DNA of 64,000 nucleotides from JAJDZL01 sp965221175 (GCA_965221175.1 OZ244867.1:806001-870000), one strand, 5' to 3'. Numbered from the stretch's first letter, positions 17,359 to 27,898 are shown. The notes: a model not told the origin generated them from the sequence alone. Program-made: numbers and translations.

Positions 17359-20181
17359 CTAATCCACCCCATCAATAAACGTTTCAACAAACGCTTTAAT
17401 CTTGTCAATAATTCGCTCGGCGATTGTGCCTCTCTCCTTAAGTTTCGGAGGCATTTCCATAATGTCAATAATCTCGTCTCTCAATGGAGTTTTTTCCGTA
17501 AATAAATATTGATCAATCACTTTCCTAAGGCCGCTAAATTCCAGACCTTCAGTCTCACCTAATTCTCGAATTGCCACTTCTTTTTGTTTATTCCAATAAC
17601 TTTCAAATGATTCGCGCAAATTGCCATCTTTAGGAATCGCTGGGAAATGCTCAGCAATAAAATGTTCAATCAGTTCTTTTTTGCTGCGCAACTGCGTTTC
17701 GGTATCGAGCATATTTCGTATTACTCTACGCAGCCTTTCCTGTTCGGTCGGTTCTGCAGACAGCATATTGCGTAAAAGGCTGATGATATAGCCGACGTTA
17801 ATCTCGTCACGATGAATCAACTCAAGTTCAAAATCGATATCATCAAGAATCGAAACTCTTTCTTTTTGACGATCCATTTTTACCTTGTCATATAAGTCAA
17901 GGTACTTGCTCTTGTAATTCTCAAAAAGCTGCTTGCTCATATCCAGATGGTCAAAGCTAAACTCGGTGAAGCAGCTGAGCACGTTTTTAATGCGCATGAG
18001 CTCACGAAACGCCTGGATAAAACTTAGTTCGTCTTCTTCGGTCTGCAACTCATTCACACTGTCAACCGTCGGGGCAATCTTATTCAACTCATCTAGTGCC
18101 TCGTTGAATTGCTCTACGAACTTCTCATAAGGCTCCAAGACGACTTCTTCAATAGCCTCTTTGTTGGCGAAAAGTTCAATCGCCTGATCCGTAGTAGGTT
18201 TCAAATTACGAAAACACACCACATTGCCTTGGGACTTCTTCCGTCCCATTGTGCGATTGGTACGAGAGTAAGCCTGAATCAGACCGTGATACTTGAGGTT
18301 CTTGTCTACAAATATCGTGTTCAATGACTTGCTGTCAAAGCCTGTCAGAAACATATTGACGACCAACAAGATATCCATCTTGCGCTCTTTGACTCGTTTG
18401 CCGATGTCTTTGTAGTAGCCGTAAAAGTTGTCGGTGGAAAAGTTTGTTGCGTAAGTGTCGTTATAGTCTTGAATAAACTCTTCCAGTTTGTCTCGACTGT
18501 GTGGGTTTACGGTACCGTTTCCACCTTCCACTACATCGGTTTCAATAAAACCGTTCGCATCACTGTCGTCTTCATTTACCTGGTAGGAAAATATCGCACC
18601 AATCTTTAAAGAATGCTTCCCGGCATCTTTTTTCTGCTTGAGTAGTTCATAGTATTTGATCAGGGACTTGATACTGGAAGTGCAGAATATTGCAGTGAAC
18701 TCACGGCTATGCGTTTTACGGTTGTGATTCTCAATAATGTAGTCGGTGACAGCATCAACGCGCTCATCCGCTTCCATCACTTCAACCGTATCAATGTCTT
18801 CTACCTCAATGTCTGTAACATCGTCCTTTTGCTTTATGGTGCGGATGTATTCAACCGAAAATTTGAGTACGTTCTCGTCACGTATCGCATCCGTAATGAC
18901 GTATTTATGAAGACACTCGTTAAACAGATCTTTCGTAGTGCGTTTTCCGTGGACGTTAGTAGAAGAGTTTTCAGCAAAAATCGGGGTGCCCGTAAATCCA
19001 AACATCTGCGTCTTGGGAAAGTACTCTTTGATACGCTTGTGGGTGTCACCAAACTGGCTGCGGTGGCATTCGTCAAAAATGAACACCATGCGCTTGTCTT
19101 GTAACGTGGTCATGGTATTGGAGAACCGGGATTTGCGAATCGCCGTATTCAGCTTTTGCAGGGTGGTGACTATCAAGGGCGTATCATCACCAAACTGTTT
19201 TACGAGTTGTTGGGTGTTGTTGGTTGCATCCACACTACCTTTGCTGAAGCTGTTGAATTCACTGATGGTCTGGTAATCCAGGTCTTTCCTGTCTACCACA
19301 AACATGACTTTATGTATGTGTGGTGATTGTGTGAGAATCTGTGCGGTTTTAAATGAAGTCAGCGTTTTACCGGAACCAGTTGTATGCCAGATATAACCGA
19401 ATTTTTCAGAATTCTTAACCCGCTCAACGATCGCTTCTACAGCGTAATACTGATAAGGTCGTAGTACCATCAGCATTCTGGAACTCTCGTTCAGTACCAC
19501 ATATTTGGTAATGAGTTTGGAGAGTTGGCACTTTTCCAAAAATGTTTCGGCAACCTCGCTTAGCTGAGTGATCTTTTTGTTGTCCCAATCTGCCCAAAAA
19601 AATGTCTGTTTGAAATCGCGCTTGTTAACAGGATTGTTGGCGTAGTATTTGGAATTTACCCCATTGCTGATTACAAACAACTGGATGTATCCAAATAGGC
19701 CATAACCTGCGGCAAACGAATGACGATGGTAACGATTCGTTTGGTTGAATGCTTCCTTGAGCTCCAGTCCGCGGCGTTTCAATTCGATTTGCACTAATGG
19801 CAGTCCGTTCACCAATAACGTCACATCGTAGCGGTTAGTATATGTACCTTTCATGATGACTTGATGCGTCACCTGGTATTCATTCTTGCACCACTTAATT
19901 TGGTCGATCAATTCGATATAACCGATCTCACCATCATCTTTGGTGTAGTCCACTTTGTCACGCAGAATCTTTGCTTTTTCAAAAATATTGCCACGCGCAA
20001 GTTTGTTTAATACCTGATTGAATTCCTTATTAGATAGACTTGTTTTGTTGTGCTTTTCAAGCTGCCGTTTTAGATTCTGAATCAGACCGGCTTCATCCTT
20101 TATACGAACCTTCTCGAATCCTAGCGTTTCGAGCTGGGCGATAAGATTGTTTTCGAGGATTTGTTCGGATTGGATAGCCAC
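17359..20181 (-). CDS. hsdR: Type I restriction enzyme R subunit HsdR
   Basis: Motor and nuclease subunit of the type I restriction-modification complex. It translocates unmodified DNA and cuts it at a distance. The 940 aa have the expected order: an N-terminal PD-(D/E)XK nuclease with D119-x13-E133-x-K135 (RYDVTLLV...VQIELKRRG), then the SF2 helicase with Walker A TTGSGKT at 267-273, DECH at 370-373, FTGTP after it, the RecA2 motif GFDSKSLNTIFVDK, SRTNR and the C-terminal helical region that binds the methylase core. ATG at 20181. It is last in the hsdM-hsdS-hsdR operon, 17 bases after hsdS. No lesion is seen, so the system should be active. Confidence 0.95.
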   Translation of the reverse strand: MAIQSEQILENNLIAQLETLGFEKVRIKDEAGLIQNLKRQLEKHNKTSLSNKEFNQVLNKLARGNIFEKAKILRDKVDYTKDDGEIGYIELIDQIKWCKNEYQVTHQVIMKGTYTNRYDVTLLVNGLPLVQIELKRRGLELKEAFNQTNRYHRHSFAAGYGLFGYIQLFVISNGVNSKYYANNPVNKRDFKQTFFWADWDNKKITQLSEVAETFLEKCQLSKLITKYVVLNESSRMLMVLRPYQYYAVEAIVERVKNSEKFGYIWHTTGSGKTLTSFKTAQILTQSPHIHKVMFVVDRKDLDYQTISEFNSFSKGSVDATNNTQQLVKQFGDDTPLIVTTLQKLNTAIRKSRFSNTMTTLQDKRMVFIFDECHRSQFGDTHKRIKEYFPKTQMFGFTGTPIFAENSSTNVHGKRTTKDLFNECLHKYVITDAIRDENVLKFSVEYIRTIKQKDDVTDIEVEDIDTVEVMEADERVDAVTDYIIENHNRKTHSREFTAIFCTSSIKSLIKYYELLKQKKDAGKHSLKIGAIFSYQVNEDDSDANGFIETDVVEGGNGTVNPHSRDKLEEFIQDYNDTYATNFSTDNFYGYYKDIGKRVKERKMDILLVVNMFLTGFDSKSLNTIFVDKNLKYHGLIQAYSRTNRTMGRKKSQGNVVCFRNLKPTTDQAIELFANKEAIEEVVLEPYEKFVEQFNEALDELNKIAPTVDSVNELQTEEDELSFIQAFRELMRIKNVLSCFTEFSFDHLDMSKQLFENYKSKYLDLYDKVKMDRQKERVSILDDIDFELELIHRDEINVGYIISLLRNMLSAEPTEQERLRRVIRNMLDTETQLRSKKELIEHFIAEHFPAIPKDGNLRESFESYWNKQKEVAIRELGETEGLEFSGLRKVIDQYLFTEKTPLRDEIIDIMEMPPKLKERGTIAERIIDKIKAFVETFIDGVD

Positions 20182-20198
20182 GCAAAGACGCTTGAAAG

Positions 20199-21389
20199 TT
20201 AGATAAACATTTGCTGGAGTAACCCTTTCTTGAAAGTCCGGGCTTGTTGAAGTTGTTCTGCAACCAACTCTATCTTTTTATCGATAGTAGATAGGAAGTC
20301 AGCGATTTTTTGCTGTTCTTCCTTGCTTGGGTATGAAATTTTTTCTCTTTGATACTCAGAAATCCAATAACGCTTATGCTCTCCTATTGGAAATCGGACT
20401 CTTTTCATTGCCTCGTAGACAAATTTGATATTCACGCATTTACGCTTGGATACAAGCATCTTCATTGCCGATGATTTCGCTTTAAAAGGAAAATCAACAT
20501 ATTTGAATGCGGTTGTAAAATCATCAAAGATAATTGTTGGGAGTTTGTCAACGAAAACCCCCGTGTTCTTATTCGTGTAACCAAGCAGGAACGTCTTCCC
20601 TGCGGTAAGAACTGGAGTCTTATAGCGATCGTCATAAACTGAGTTTTCTACAAGATACTCCGTTGGTTGTTCATAATCTAAAACATCACCTAACTTTCTC
20701 TCTTCCCAGACTGGATAATCATTCCCCTGTTCGTCTTTGAACCGGATTTCCTGGCTGAAGAGTTTCTGCATCATGCCTTTTTTGTACTGCTCTAGCAAGG
20801 CTTTTTTCTTGCCCAATTGCTCAATCTTGGTGTCTACCGAGGATAGGAATGAAGCGATTTTATGTTGTTCTAGAATAGACGAGGGGAAAAAAACACAGAA
20901 AAATCTAATAATATTTGTATTTAAAGAAGGCATTGTTTGCCCAACTGCCACACTCCTAATTTTGTATTTAGTATGCACTTGTTGAAAACTAAAACTTAGG
21001 AATTTTGCATGAGCATGTCTGCTTTCCGTTCTGATTCTTAGCAATCTTCCTGAAAATAGCCATCCGTCTTCTTCAGATTTTATTATTGAATTTCGGTCAA
21101 CAGATCCTACACGACTGAAAACTATGTCGTCTACTTTCAATATGTAACCTTTCAGTCTTTCTTTGTCTTTCTCAGATACTAGAGGAAGGTTTCTATGCTT
21201 GATACCTAGCTCTCCGAGATGTTCTACTGTAATTATCGGAGTTCCTTTATCGACGTAATCTTTCTCATGCAGTAATGAACCAAAAGGTCCAGTCTTGATA
21301 GCACCGATTGTTCCAAGTTGTTTCTCCGTCCACGCCCCACTGAACTTTCGAAATCGCAAGGCTGGTACATTTTGTTGTTGAGTGACCAT
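20199..21389 (-). CDS. hsdS: Type I restriction enzyme specificity subunit HsdS
   Basis: DNA recognition subunit. The 396 aa form two target-recognition domains (about residues 18-170 and 228-355), separated and closed by the two conserved helical repeats: HKIASFLSSVDTKIEQLGKK near 176-195 and QKIADFLSTIDKKIELVAEQ near 361-380. The central repeat is followed by KKGMMQKLFSQEIRFKDEQG, the usual lead into the second domain (YPVWEERKLGDV). Each recognition domain reads one half of a bipartite target; the target itself cannot be deduced. ATG at 21389, 15 bases after the hsdM stop. Confidence 0.94.
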   Translation of the reverse strand: MVTQQQNVPALRFRKFSGAWTEKQLGTIGAIKTGPFGSLLHEKDYVDKGTPIITVEHLGELGIKHRNLPLVSEKDKERLKGYILKVDDIVFSRVGSVDRNSIIKSEEDGWLFSGRLLRIRTESRHAHAKFLSFSFQQVHTKYKIRSVAVGQTMPSLNTNIIRFFCVFFPSSILEQHKIASFLSSVDTKIEQLGKKKALLEQYKKGMMQKLFSQEIRFKDEQGNDYPVWEERKLGDVLDYEQPTEYLVENSVYDDRYKTPVLTAGKTFLLGYTNKNTGVFVDKLPTIIFDDFTTAFKYVDFPFKAKSSAMKMLVSKRKCVNIKFVYEAMKRVRFPIGEHKRYWISEYQREKISYPSKEEQQKIADFLSTIDKKIELVAEQLQQARTFKKGLLQQMFI

Positions 21390-21404
21390 TAGTAAAACTT
21401 TCCA

Positions 21405-22967
21405 TCAAAACGGATTTGTTATCTCCAGTTCTTGACAAAAGCCTGCAATAGTTCTATCCGTTTCCTGCATTTCTGTTTCAAGCTGTTTTAGTTCTTTAGC
21501 GACCGCATTAATATCCACAGCTACTTCCTCCTCAAAGGTGTCAACATAACGAGGAATGTTGACGCTGTAGTCATTCAGGACAACTTCATCAAAACTAGCA
21601 ACATAAGCATACCTTTCAACGGTCTGACGTCTCTGGTAGGTATCTATGATTTTCTCAACATGTTCATCGGTTAGTCTGTTCTGGTTTCCGACTTTTTCAA
21701 AATGCTGCGACGCATCAACAAACAAAATATTGTCGTCATGCACTCGACATTTTTTCAGAACGAGAATACATGCAGGAATGCTGGTTCCGTAAAACAGATT
21801 GGCAGGTAAACCAATCACGGCATCGAGATAGTTTTGTTCCTTAATGATGTACTTTCGAATTGCCTCTTCCGCTGCACCCCAAAACAGAACACCATGCGGC
21901 AATACTACGGCCATTGTGGCGTTCTCAGCCATTTGGTAAATCATGTGCTGCACAAAGGCGAAATCGGCTTTGGTGGTAGGTGCAAGTCTGCCATATTGAC
22001 TGAATCGATCATCGGTTTCGAAAAGAGGATTATCCTTGCCTTTCCACTTAGCTGAAAATGGCGGATTGGCAACTACGGCCTCAAATTGCAAATCTAAATG
22101 CTGCGGATGCTCCAGGGTATCTTCCTGTTTAATGTCGAACTGCCTGAAATGCACGTCGTGTAAAATCATGTTCATGCGTGCGAGGTTGAATGTGGTGCGG
22201 TTTAACTCTTGCCCATAAAACTCGTCGACTTCCGCTTCTTTGGCAACCCTCAACAACAGTGAACCTGAACCGCAGGTTGGATCATAGACGCTCTTGATAC
22301 GCTGCTTATCGAGCGTAACAATCTTGGCTAAAACTTTAGATACTTGCTGAGGCGTATAAAACTCTCCAGCTTTCTTTCCTGCACCGGACGCAAATTGCCC
22401 GATCAAGTATTCATAGGCATCCCCCAGCACATCCGAATTAGACTCCTCCAAATCGAAATCGATTTTATCCAAATGGGAAAGTACTGAGGCAATCAAGGAG
22501 TTTCGTGCATTTGGCGAACGACCTAATTTGGTACTTGCAAGATCAAGGTCCTCAAACAGCTTGTTGAAGTCATCCTCGCTCTCCGTTCCCATCGTACTTT
22601 GCTCTATATTGTTTAGAATGGAATTCAGGTCATCAAGAATGAAGTTGCTTTCTTCTTCAAGACTGGCGTTTCCTTTCACAGTGATAGCGGAGAACAACTC
22701 TTCCGGACGCAGAAAGTAACCGAGCTTCAGTAAGGATTCTTCATGAATCGCTTCAATATCCTCTTCATCTGTAACATCGCAATAGTCCTTCACAGCTTCG
22801 GTTTGAAGTAATTTATTGGCATATTGATGCTGCTTTTCGGAAAGGTACTTGTAAAAAACGAATCCGAGAATGTAATCGCGAAATTCATCGGCATCCATCT
22901 TGCCGCGTAATTCGTTCGCAATACCCCACAGTTGTTTTTTCAGTTGTTGTTTTTGTTCTAACGTCAC
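21405..22967 (-). CDS. hsdM: Type I restriction-modification methyltransferase HsdM
   Basis: N6-adenine methyltransferase subunit that protects host sites and, with HsdS, forms the methylase core. The 520 aa show the N-terminal helical HsdM_N domain (KKQLWGIANELRGKMDADEF, then YILGFVFYKYLS), the AdoMet motif DPTCGSGS at 229-236 and the catalytic NPPF at 301-304. The start appears to be GTG at 22967; its ribosome-binding site is weak. First gene of the operon, with 15- and 17-base gaps to the next two genes, so expression is presumably coupled. Confidence 0.94.
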   Translation of the reverse strand: MTLEQKQQLKKQLWGIANELRGKMDADEFRDYILGFVFYKYLSEKQHQYANKLLQTEAVKDYCDVTDEEDIEAIHEESLLKLGYFLRPEELFSAITVKGNASLEEESNFILDDLNSILNNIEQSTMGTESEDDFNKLFEDLDLASTKLGRSPNARNSLIASVLSHLDKIDFDLEESNSDVLGDAYEYLIGQFASGAGKKAGEFYTPQQVSKVLAKIVTLDKQRIKSVYDPTCGSGSLLLRVAKEAEVDEFYGQELNRTTFNLARMNMILHDVHFRQFDIKQEDTLEHPQHLDLQFEAVVANPPFSAKWKGKDNPLFETDDRFSQYGRLAPTTKADFAFVQHMIYQMAENATMAVVLPHGVLFWGAAEEAIRKYIIKEQNYLDAVIGLPANLFYGTSIPACILVLKKCRVHDDNILFVDASQHFEKVGNQNRLTDEHVEKIIDTYQRRQTVERYAYVASFDEVVLNDYSVNIPRYVDTFEEEVAVDINAVAKELKQLETEMQETDRTIAGFCQELEITNPF

Positions 22968-23321
22968 ATTTTTCTCGCGATTTCAAATTTTGTGGAATAT
23001 CTCAATTTACTCCAGCCTGCAATTGTAAAAGAAAGCCACTGTCGCCCTTCGTTCACACTCAAATTCTGTATATTTTGGGGAACTATGCAGATATCTTGAC
23101 AAAAAATTTAGTGATTGATTCAAACTTTTTTTGGAATTTCCAGTCAGCTACTCGAAATATCGGGCGAGCAAATTATTTTGAATCATCCGCAGAATCCGAG
23201 TACAACCACGATATCGATGCCATCATTGAGATAGCGGTTCAGTTAATCCTAGTAATCGATTACCTTTGATTTCTTTTTCAGAACAGCCGTCAGTTCTGGC
23301 AGTTGCAAAATAATGTTGTAT
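22968..23321. other. Non-coding stretch upstream of hsdM
   Basis: About 350 AT-rich bases. On the minus strand TTGCAG and TATTCC lie 17 bases apart about 40-60 bases before the hsdM start, a weak promoter candidate. The 64-codon plus-strand frame here has no homology I recognise and no ribosome-binding site. Nothing else is visible. Confidence 0.4.
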
Positions 23322-23546
23322 CTATGTCCACTGCGCCTCAATTCTTATCTCTCCCCCTCCATATTGTAGTGTTTCTACTGCATTTTTCAGTTCAGGGTAT
23401 CCCTGCAGAATGAGTTCTTCAACCAATCCCCTCAAGACACTCGTTTTCAGTCTGTGCTCTTTTTCGCTGTTAAGCAACCATGCCAGTATGGAAGAGTGGA
23501 AAAATTCCAGATTTCCACGTTGCAGAAGATCAATGATGGTTAGCAT
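23322..23546 (-). pseudogene. N-terminal remnant of a PD-(D/E)XK nuclease-superfamily protein
   Basis: 74 codons beginning LTIIDLLQRGNLEFFHSSIL and continuing AWLLNSEKEHRLKTSVLRG. The NxEFFHSxxLAWLLxxxxxHxL pattern is the typical opening of a family of predicted PD-(D/E)XK nucleases of 300-400 aa. Only the first quarter is present and no catalytic D...ExK segment follows, so it is a dead fragment. The 220 bases between it and the next gene hold nothing recognisable. Confidence 0.6.
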
Positions 23547-23766
23547 CTTGGGGGCTCCTATATCATCTGTTGCTATGGACCGCGATCCGCTATTTCAGTG
23601 GGACACCGAATTTTCATTTCAAAGCCCGTGAAAATCGGTTTACGTTAATTACCTATAGGTATAACAAGAAGCGAATAGGTGCCAGGCTCTCTTATCGCTT
23701 GGAAGTATAAAGCCCGCTGCGACCAGTGAATTTCCGCCGGTTGCCGGCTCCACAACATTCGCTCTA

Positions 23767-26700
23767 TTAATAGGGTATCCGCTTACTTACATTCGCTTGG
23801 TTATCCCACAACTTTGCGTCATCTTCGTACGAGGTGGCGATTCGCTCCAGTACACTTCCAACATATGGGAACTCGTGAACAAGCTCCCGAGCCCAGCCAC
23901 GATAGCGTGCTGCCAGTTCCCGTTCTTGGTTTCCGCCTTCTTCTCTGCGTTGGACGCCTCGGCTATTTCGTGCGCCGATTTCGAAACCAAGGCCGACCTT
24001 CTCCGAAGCCATCCATTCCAACGCGTCGCAAACTGGACGACATGGCCACACGCCATCATCGTTGGCCGGGGCCCGGGCTAGAAACTTGCCAATTTTGAGG
24101 TCGCCCATGTCAGCGCAGTCATATCGCTCGCTCAAGCGACGAACCTGATGAAGCCAGTCATTCAGAGCAATGGGATTGATTTCCCCTTGCGCGTCAGCGC
24201 CGGGCATGCGTCGTATCTTATGCAGAAGATTATAGAAATTCGACGCAACCCTTTCGTATTGCTCGCGATCATCAAACCCCAACTTGGACCAGTCCTTCGT
24301 GCCGTCCGCACGCTTGCAAAGACAACGGATTGCTTGGAAGTAGAAATCAGGTGATTTGGCAATTAGCTCCTCAAGATTTGGAATGCCATGTTCTGTATTG
24401 TCGAGTAGTGGAAGATAGGCGAACTCAAGTCTGGCTTTTTCATCGACTGAGACGCCTGATCGTTTATCAAGTTCATCGAACGCGTTTGAAATGCAATGGG
24501 TAGTCATGCTATTTTGTGGAAACTCTTCGGAACTGTCAGTAATTAGAGTGCTGAGCAGCTTTTTCAATCGTGATGTCTCAACTTTGTCCCACATCATCCA
24601 GACCGACATGCAGGCAGTCTCCACACGATTCACTGCAAGTAACTCGTCTATCGTCCGATTGACTTCCTCTTCCGCATGTCGGTCCGACAATATCCGTGGT
24701 TCCACTCTTTCCCAATAGGCATTGCAAAGCGTTTCCGCCTTGTCATCAAGCCAACGCCATGTGGCCTTCCCATACGGCAAACAGAGAAGCAGCGTAAGCA
24801 GAGTATCAGGCTCATGCTTGAACTCCTCAACTAGCGTGGCGGTGTATTCAGATTTGGCATTCCAGAGAAAGTTGGCGAGACAGCATTTGTACCGGTATGC
24901 GTCATCGCCAGTCGCGGCGCGAATGCATGGTTCGACGAATTCCATAGTATCCATATCTCCTGCCAGAATCTTAGCAATCAAGTTGCCAATGAGAAATGAA
25001 GTTTCTTCTCCTCGATCAAGCAAGGCCACGACGCCTTGGAAACCATGCGTCTCCCAGACCTCCCGCAAAGCCTTCAAGCGCAGATCAAAAAGTCGTTGTG
25101 TGTTTTTCTCAAAATCAAACGCCACACTCTTAGCATCCTTGGGCGGCAGTTCGACCCAATGCGATTTGAATAGCCATGCGCAGCGTGTTACAAGGTCTGT
25201 CGGCAAAAGCTTTTCTGATACCGCATTCACAATCTGGGCATGATAAATCCGCCCATTCGTTCGGTAGCTGAGATGCACGTATCCATTGATGCGTTGGCGC
25301 AGATAAGCCTTAGCATTTTCCGACGACGTCGAATCGGCCCACTGATCAATGAGATTCCAAATTCTGAGTTGATTATTTTCGGGTAAACTATCGAATAGTT
25401 CGATCAAGTTTGCCAGGGTATTTTCGTCATGACAGGGCCAATTCAGCGCAACATCGATAGCTTTCAGTACAAACTCACGATGCTCATTGTTATTGATCAG
25501 TTCGCGACCGGCATTCCTTGCATCATCGCGCCAGCGTGGGCGGTAGTTGGACATTGCAGTACTTTCCGACCGGTCAAATTGCGAGATGCACAAGCGCCAC
25601 CCAACCACCGGATGGTCACGGCACAATTTATCGAAAATCAAAATTCGCTCATTGAACGAGGCAGCAGTCTGAGGCAACCAGGACCGGAAAAGGGATTTAA
25701 GCGTGTTTTCCGGTCTGTTCACCCAGTTGTCACGACTACCTTTGTCATCCGTAACGCAAAGCTTCGCTAGAACGCTCACTACGCGCGAAAAGAGCGAAGG
25801 AGTCCACGCTAGGCTCTCCAACGCCCATAGTAGATCGGTCCCGCTGGGGTTGGCAAAAGGTGTGTTTTCCACTGGTCGTATTAGTTTCCGCACGATAGGC
25901 GTGGTCTGTCGGAGATCGCTTTCGATCAGCGCCAGAAACGCTTCTGGTGCAGCCTCCGCGTAGTCGGGAAGATCAGATTTCAGCGACATGATCTTCTCAC
26001 GGTCGAGCGGGGTCAGCAGGCTACGGATGAGTTCGGTGATCCGGGCTTCGACGTCGACACCCGGTCTTTGGCTGAAGAGTCTCCCTCCAAATACAGCGAG
26101 CAGAATCAAGGTCTCGCGAATTCCGTGGCGAAGTGCATCCGAGTGTTCTCTAACTTTACCATAGAGATTCGCCAACCATCTTTCGCTGTCGGGCAGATTG
26201 ATAGCAGGGTCCTTTTCCGAAAGCACGCATTTGGCCACGATGAAAAAGTTGTCCAGATTCCGTTTGGTAATAAATTTAGCGATTCCGTACAGCGCATCGG
26301 TCCTTGAAACTACCCCTCGATATTCCCCCACCGACCATACTGGCGCATCTTCGAGGGCTAGCAACTCAGCGATGCCGCTTTCCATGTCGTTGTCATCGTC
26401 CGTATTGGCCAGAAGCCCAACAATTTCGCGGTCGGCCGAAGAGGCATTATGCCAAGCGCCTACCAGCGCCGCCGGCAGTAGTTTTCGCGCGGTTTCGGCA
26501 TCTCCTGCCCAAGCGGGTTCGCGTATGGCAGGTATGATGGACAGGCACCGTCGCAAGATGGTTGGCGAGCGAGCCGATTCATTTGCGAGCCTCTCGATCT
26601 CGCCCTCGGACAGTTCCATCGCTCTCAGAGCATTCGCGAAGTCCTCTCTTTCAAGAATTCCAAGCCGAATACCGGGGTCGGCGTTCACATCGTTGCCTGG

Positions 26701-27855
26701 TCGAACAATGACGCAGTGACAACGTCGGCAGAACCCCCCGATTTCCTTTTCAATCTCCGGTTTGTAAACTACGGCGATGCGCGGAGCGGTGTGGGATGCA
26801 TCGAACCGCCGCATCGCTTCGGGCGTATCGAATACGACGGCGCCAGTATTCGGCTCGGCAGCGTCGAATCGCACTTTGCCGATTAGACAGCACAAGAAAG
26901 CAAGCGCTTCATCCCGCGAGTCGGCAGCGACAATAAATGGTTGCTTCGGTGGCTCTTTGAGCCACCGTTCGAAATTAGTGGAGGAATCTTGGACGACCGG
27001 ACCAAACAGCATCGGCGAAAGCGTTGGTTCACAGGTTTCGGCCCAGTCTGACCAGCACCGATCAAGCGACCGATATCCACTGACCGGTTTGTCAAGCCGC
27101 TCGGCAAACCAGATTTGAGTAGGCGCTGACTGTTCAAGCCATTGCTCCAGATCGCTCGCATCGTAGGCACGGACATCTTTCCAATCGCCAAGTTTTGCCT
27201 TTTCCTTCTCCCAATTCTTCTTCCCCTGCCAATTGCGTGGTGTAACGAAAATGAAGATACGCTCGCGCCTTTCCGTCGGCGGCACGGACCGCACACGCGC
27301 CTTGTAATCGTGTTCTGCCTTGGTTCGAGGATTTTGGCTGCAACCGAATTCCCAGCCAGACTTGCCATTCGGTATCCATGGTGTTGGCGTCGGCGTTTCG
27401 ACCATCCCATCCCATCCTGGTTGTTCTGCATTATCGTAAGCGGGGAAATCAACGCGAATGAGGTCACGTCCTGTGGATTGGACCAACCGTCGCAGTAGTG
27501 CCGGAAGTTCTGACCGTGCTTCAATCCGGCTGGCCCAGTTGTTAATATTTTGGGCCTTGATCGAAACCAGCAACGGTGCGTGAGCACCAGCTATGATAGG
27601 TTGCCGTATGGCATCCTCCCGGCGGTCGAAAAGCGTTTTGAGGTCAAGTAACTTTTCACGGTCGGCGTCAAAGGATCGTTCCAACCGCAATGCCATTTCC
27701 GGCGAAAGCGATGCTTTACCGTTCAAAAAATTGGACAGCGCAGGCCTTCCCACCCCCAAGAGCTCAGCAGCCTTAGTGACCGTCATGCCCTTTGGGATTA
27801 CCTGTTGCCTGACGTAGGTGCCCGGATGGGCTGGATTATTGTTCGTTCCGTTCAT
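23767..27855 (-). CDS. Giant HigA-type HTH / nuclease-like / long C-terminal region protein, candidate defence protein
   Basis: 1362 aa from the ATG at 27855; a TTG seven codons earlier is an alternative. Residues 7-75 are a HigA/XRE-type HTH: HPGTYVRQQVIPKGMTV, AAELLGVGRPALSNFLNGKA and MALRL. Residues 110-255 look like a restriction-type nuclease: GWDGMVE (D149), WIPNGKSGWEFG (E169), and a lysine/arginine pair in RTKAEHDYKAR, followed by IFVTPRNW and YDASDLEQWLEQS. The pattern suggests a PD-(D/E)XK-like site, but the spacing is unusual. Residues 280 onward have no canonical Walker A and read as a very long, mostly helical region with many W and L, perhaps a STAND-like or repeat sensor that has lost or never had an NTPase P-loop. 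A regulator fused to its effector suggests autoregulation. A good promoter lies upstream. Function unproven. Confidence 0.7.
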   Translation of the reverse strand: MNGTNNNPAHPGTYVRQQVIPKGMTVTKAAELLGVGRPALSNFLNGKASLSPEMALRLERSFDADREKLLDLKTLFDRREDAIRQPIIAGAHAPLLVSIKAQNINNWASRIEARSELPALLRRLVQSTGRDLIRVDFPAYDNAEQPGWDGMVETPTPTPWIPNGKSGWEFGCSQNPRTKAEHDYKARVRSVPPTERRERIFIFVTPRNWQGKKNWEKEKAKLGDWKDVRAYDASDLEQWLEQSAPTQIWFAERLDKPVSGYRSLDRCWSDWAETCEPTLSPMLFGPVVQDSSTNFERWLKEPPKQPFIVAADSRDEALAFLCCLIGKVRFDAAEPNTGAVVFDTPEAMRRFDASHTAPRIAVVYKPEIEKEIGGFCRRCHCVIVRPGNDVNADPGIRLGILEREDFANALRAMELSEGEIERLANESARSPTILRRCLSIIPAIREPAWAGDAETARKLLPAALVGAWHNASSADREIVGLLANTDDDNDMESGIAELLALEDAPVWSVGEYRGVVSRTDALYGIAKFITKRNLDNFFIVAKCVLSEKDPAINLPDSERWLANLYGKVREHSDALRHGIRETLILLAVFGGRLFSQRPGVDVEARITELIRSLLTPLDREKIMSLKSDLPDYAEAAPEAFLALIESDLRQTTPIVRKLIRPVENTPFANPSGTDLLWALESLAWTPSLFSRVVSVLAKLCVTDDKGSRDNWVNRPENTLKSLFRSWLPQTAASFNERILIFDKLCRDHPVVGWRLCISQFDRSESTAMSNYRPRWRDDARNAGRELINNNEHREFVLKAIDVALNWPCHDENTLANLIELFDSLPENNQLRIWNLIDQWADSTSSENAKAYLRQRINGYVHLSYRTNGRIYHAQIVNAVSEKLLPTDLVTRCAWLFKSHWVELPPKDAKSVAFDFEKNTQRLFDLRLKALREVWETHGFQGVVALLDRGEETSFLIGNLIAKILAGDMDTMEFVEPCIRAATGDDAYRYKCCLANFLWNAKSEYTATLVEEFKHEPDTLLTLLLCLPYGKATWRWLDDKAETLCNAYWERVEPRILSDRHAEEEVNRTIDELLAVNRVETACMSVWMMWDKVETSRLKKLLSTLITDSSEEFPQNSMTTHCISNAFDELDKRSGVSVDEKARLEFAYLPLLDNTEHGIPNLEELIAKSPDFYFQAIRCLCKRADGTKDWSKLGFDDREQYERVASNFYNLLHKIRRMPGADAQGEINPIALNDWLHQVRRLSERYDCADMGDLKIGKFLARAPANDDGVWPCRPVCDALEWMASEKVGLGFEIGARNSRGVQRREEGGNQERELAARYRGWARELVHEFPYVGSVLERIATSYEDDAKLWDNQANVSKRIPY

Positions 27856-27898
27856 GGCGTTTAGTTTGCATTCCAAGTGTGTTGAATCGAATGACAGT

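Noticed and set aside
26883..27587. 234-codon minus-strand ORF within the giant HigA-fusion gene
   Set aside because: Runs in another frame of the same strand, with a composition rich in R, G and P and no motif; shadow of the real gene.
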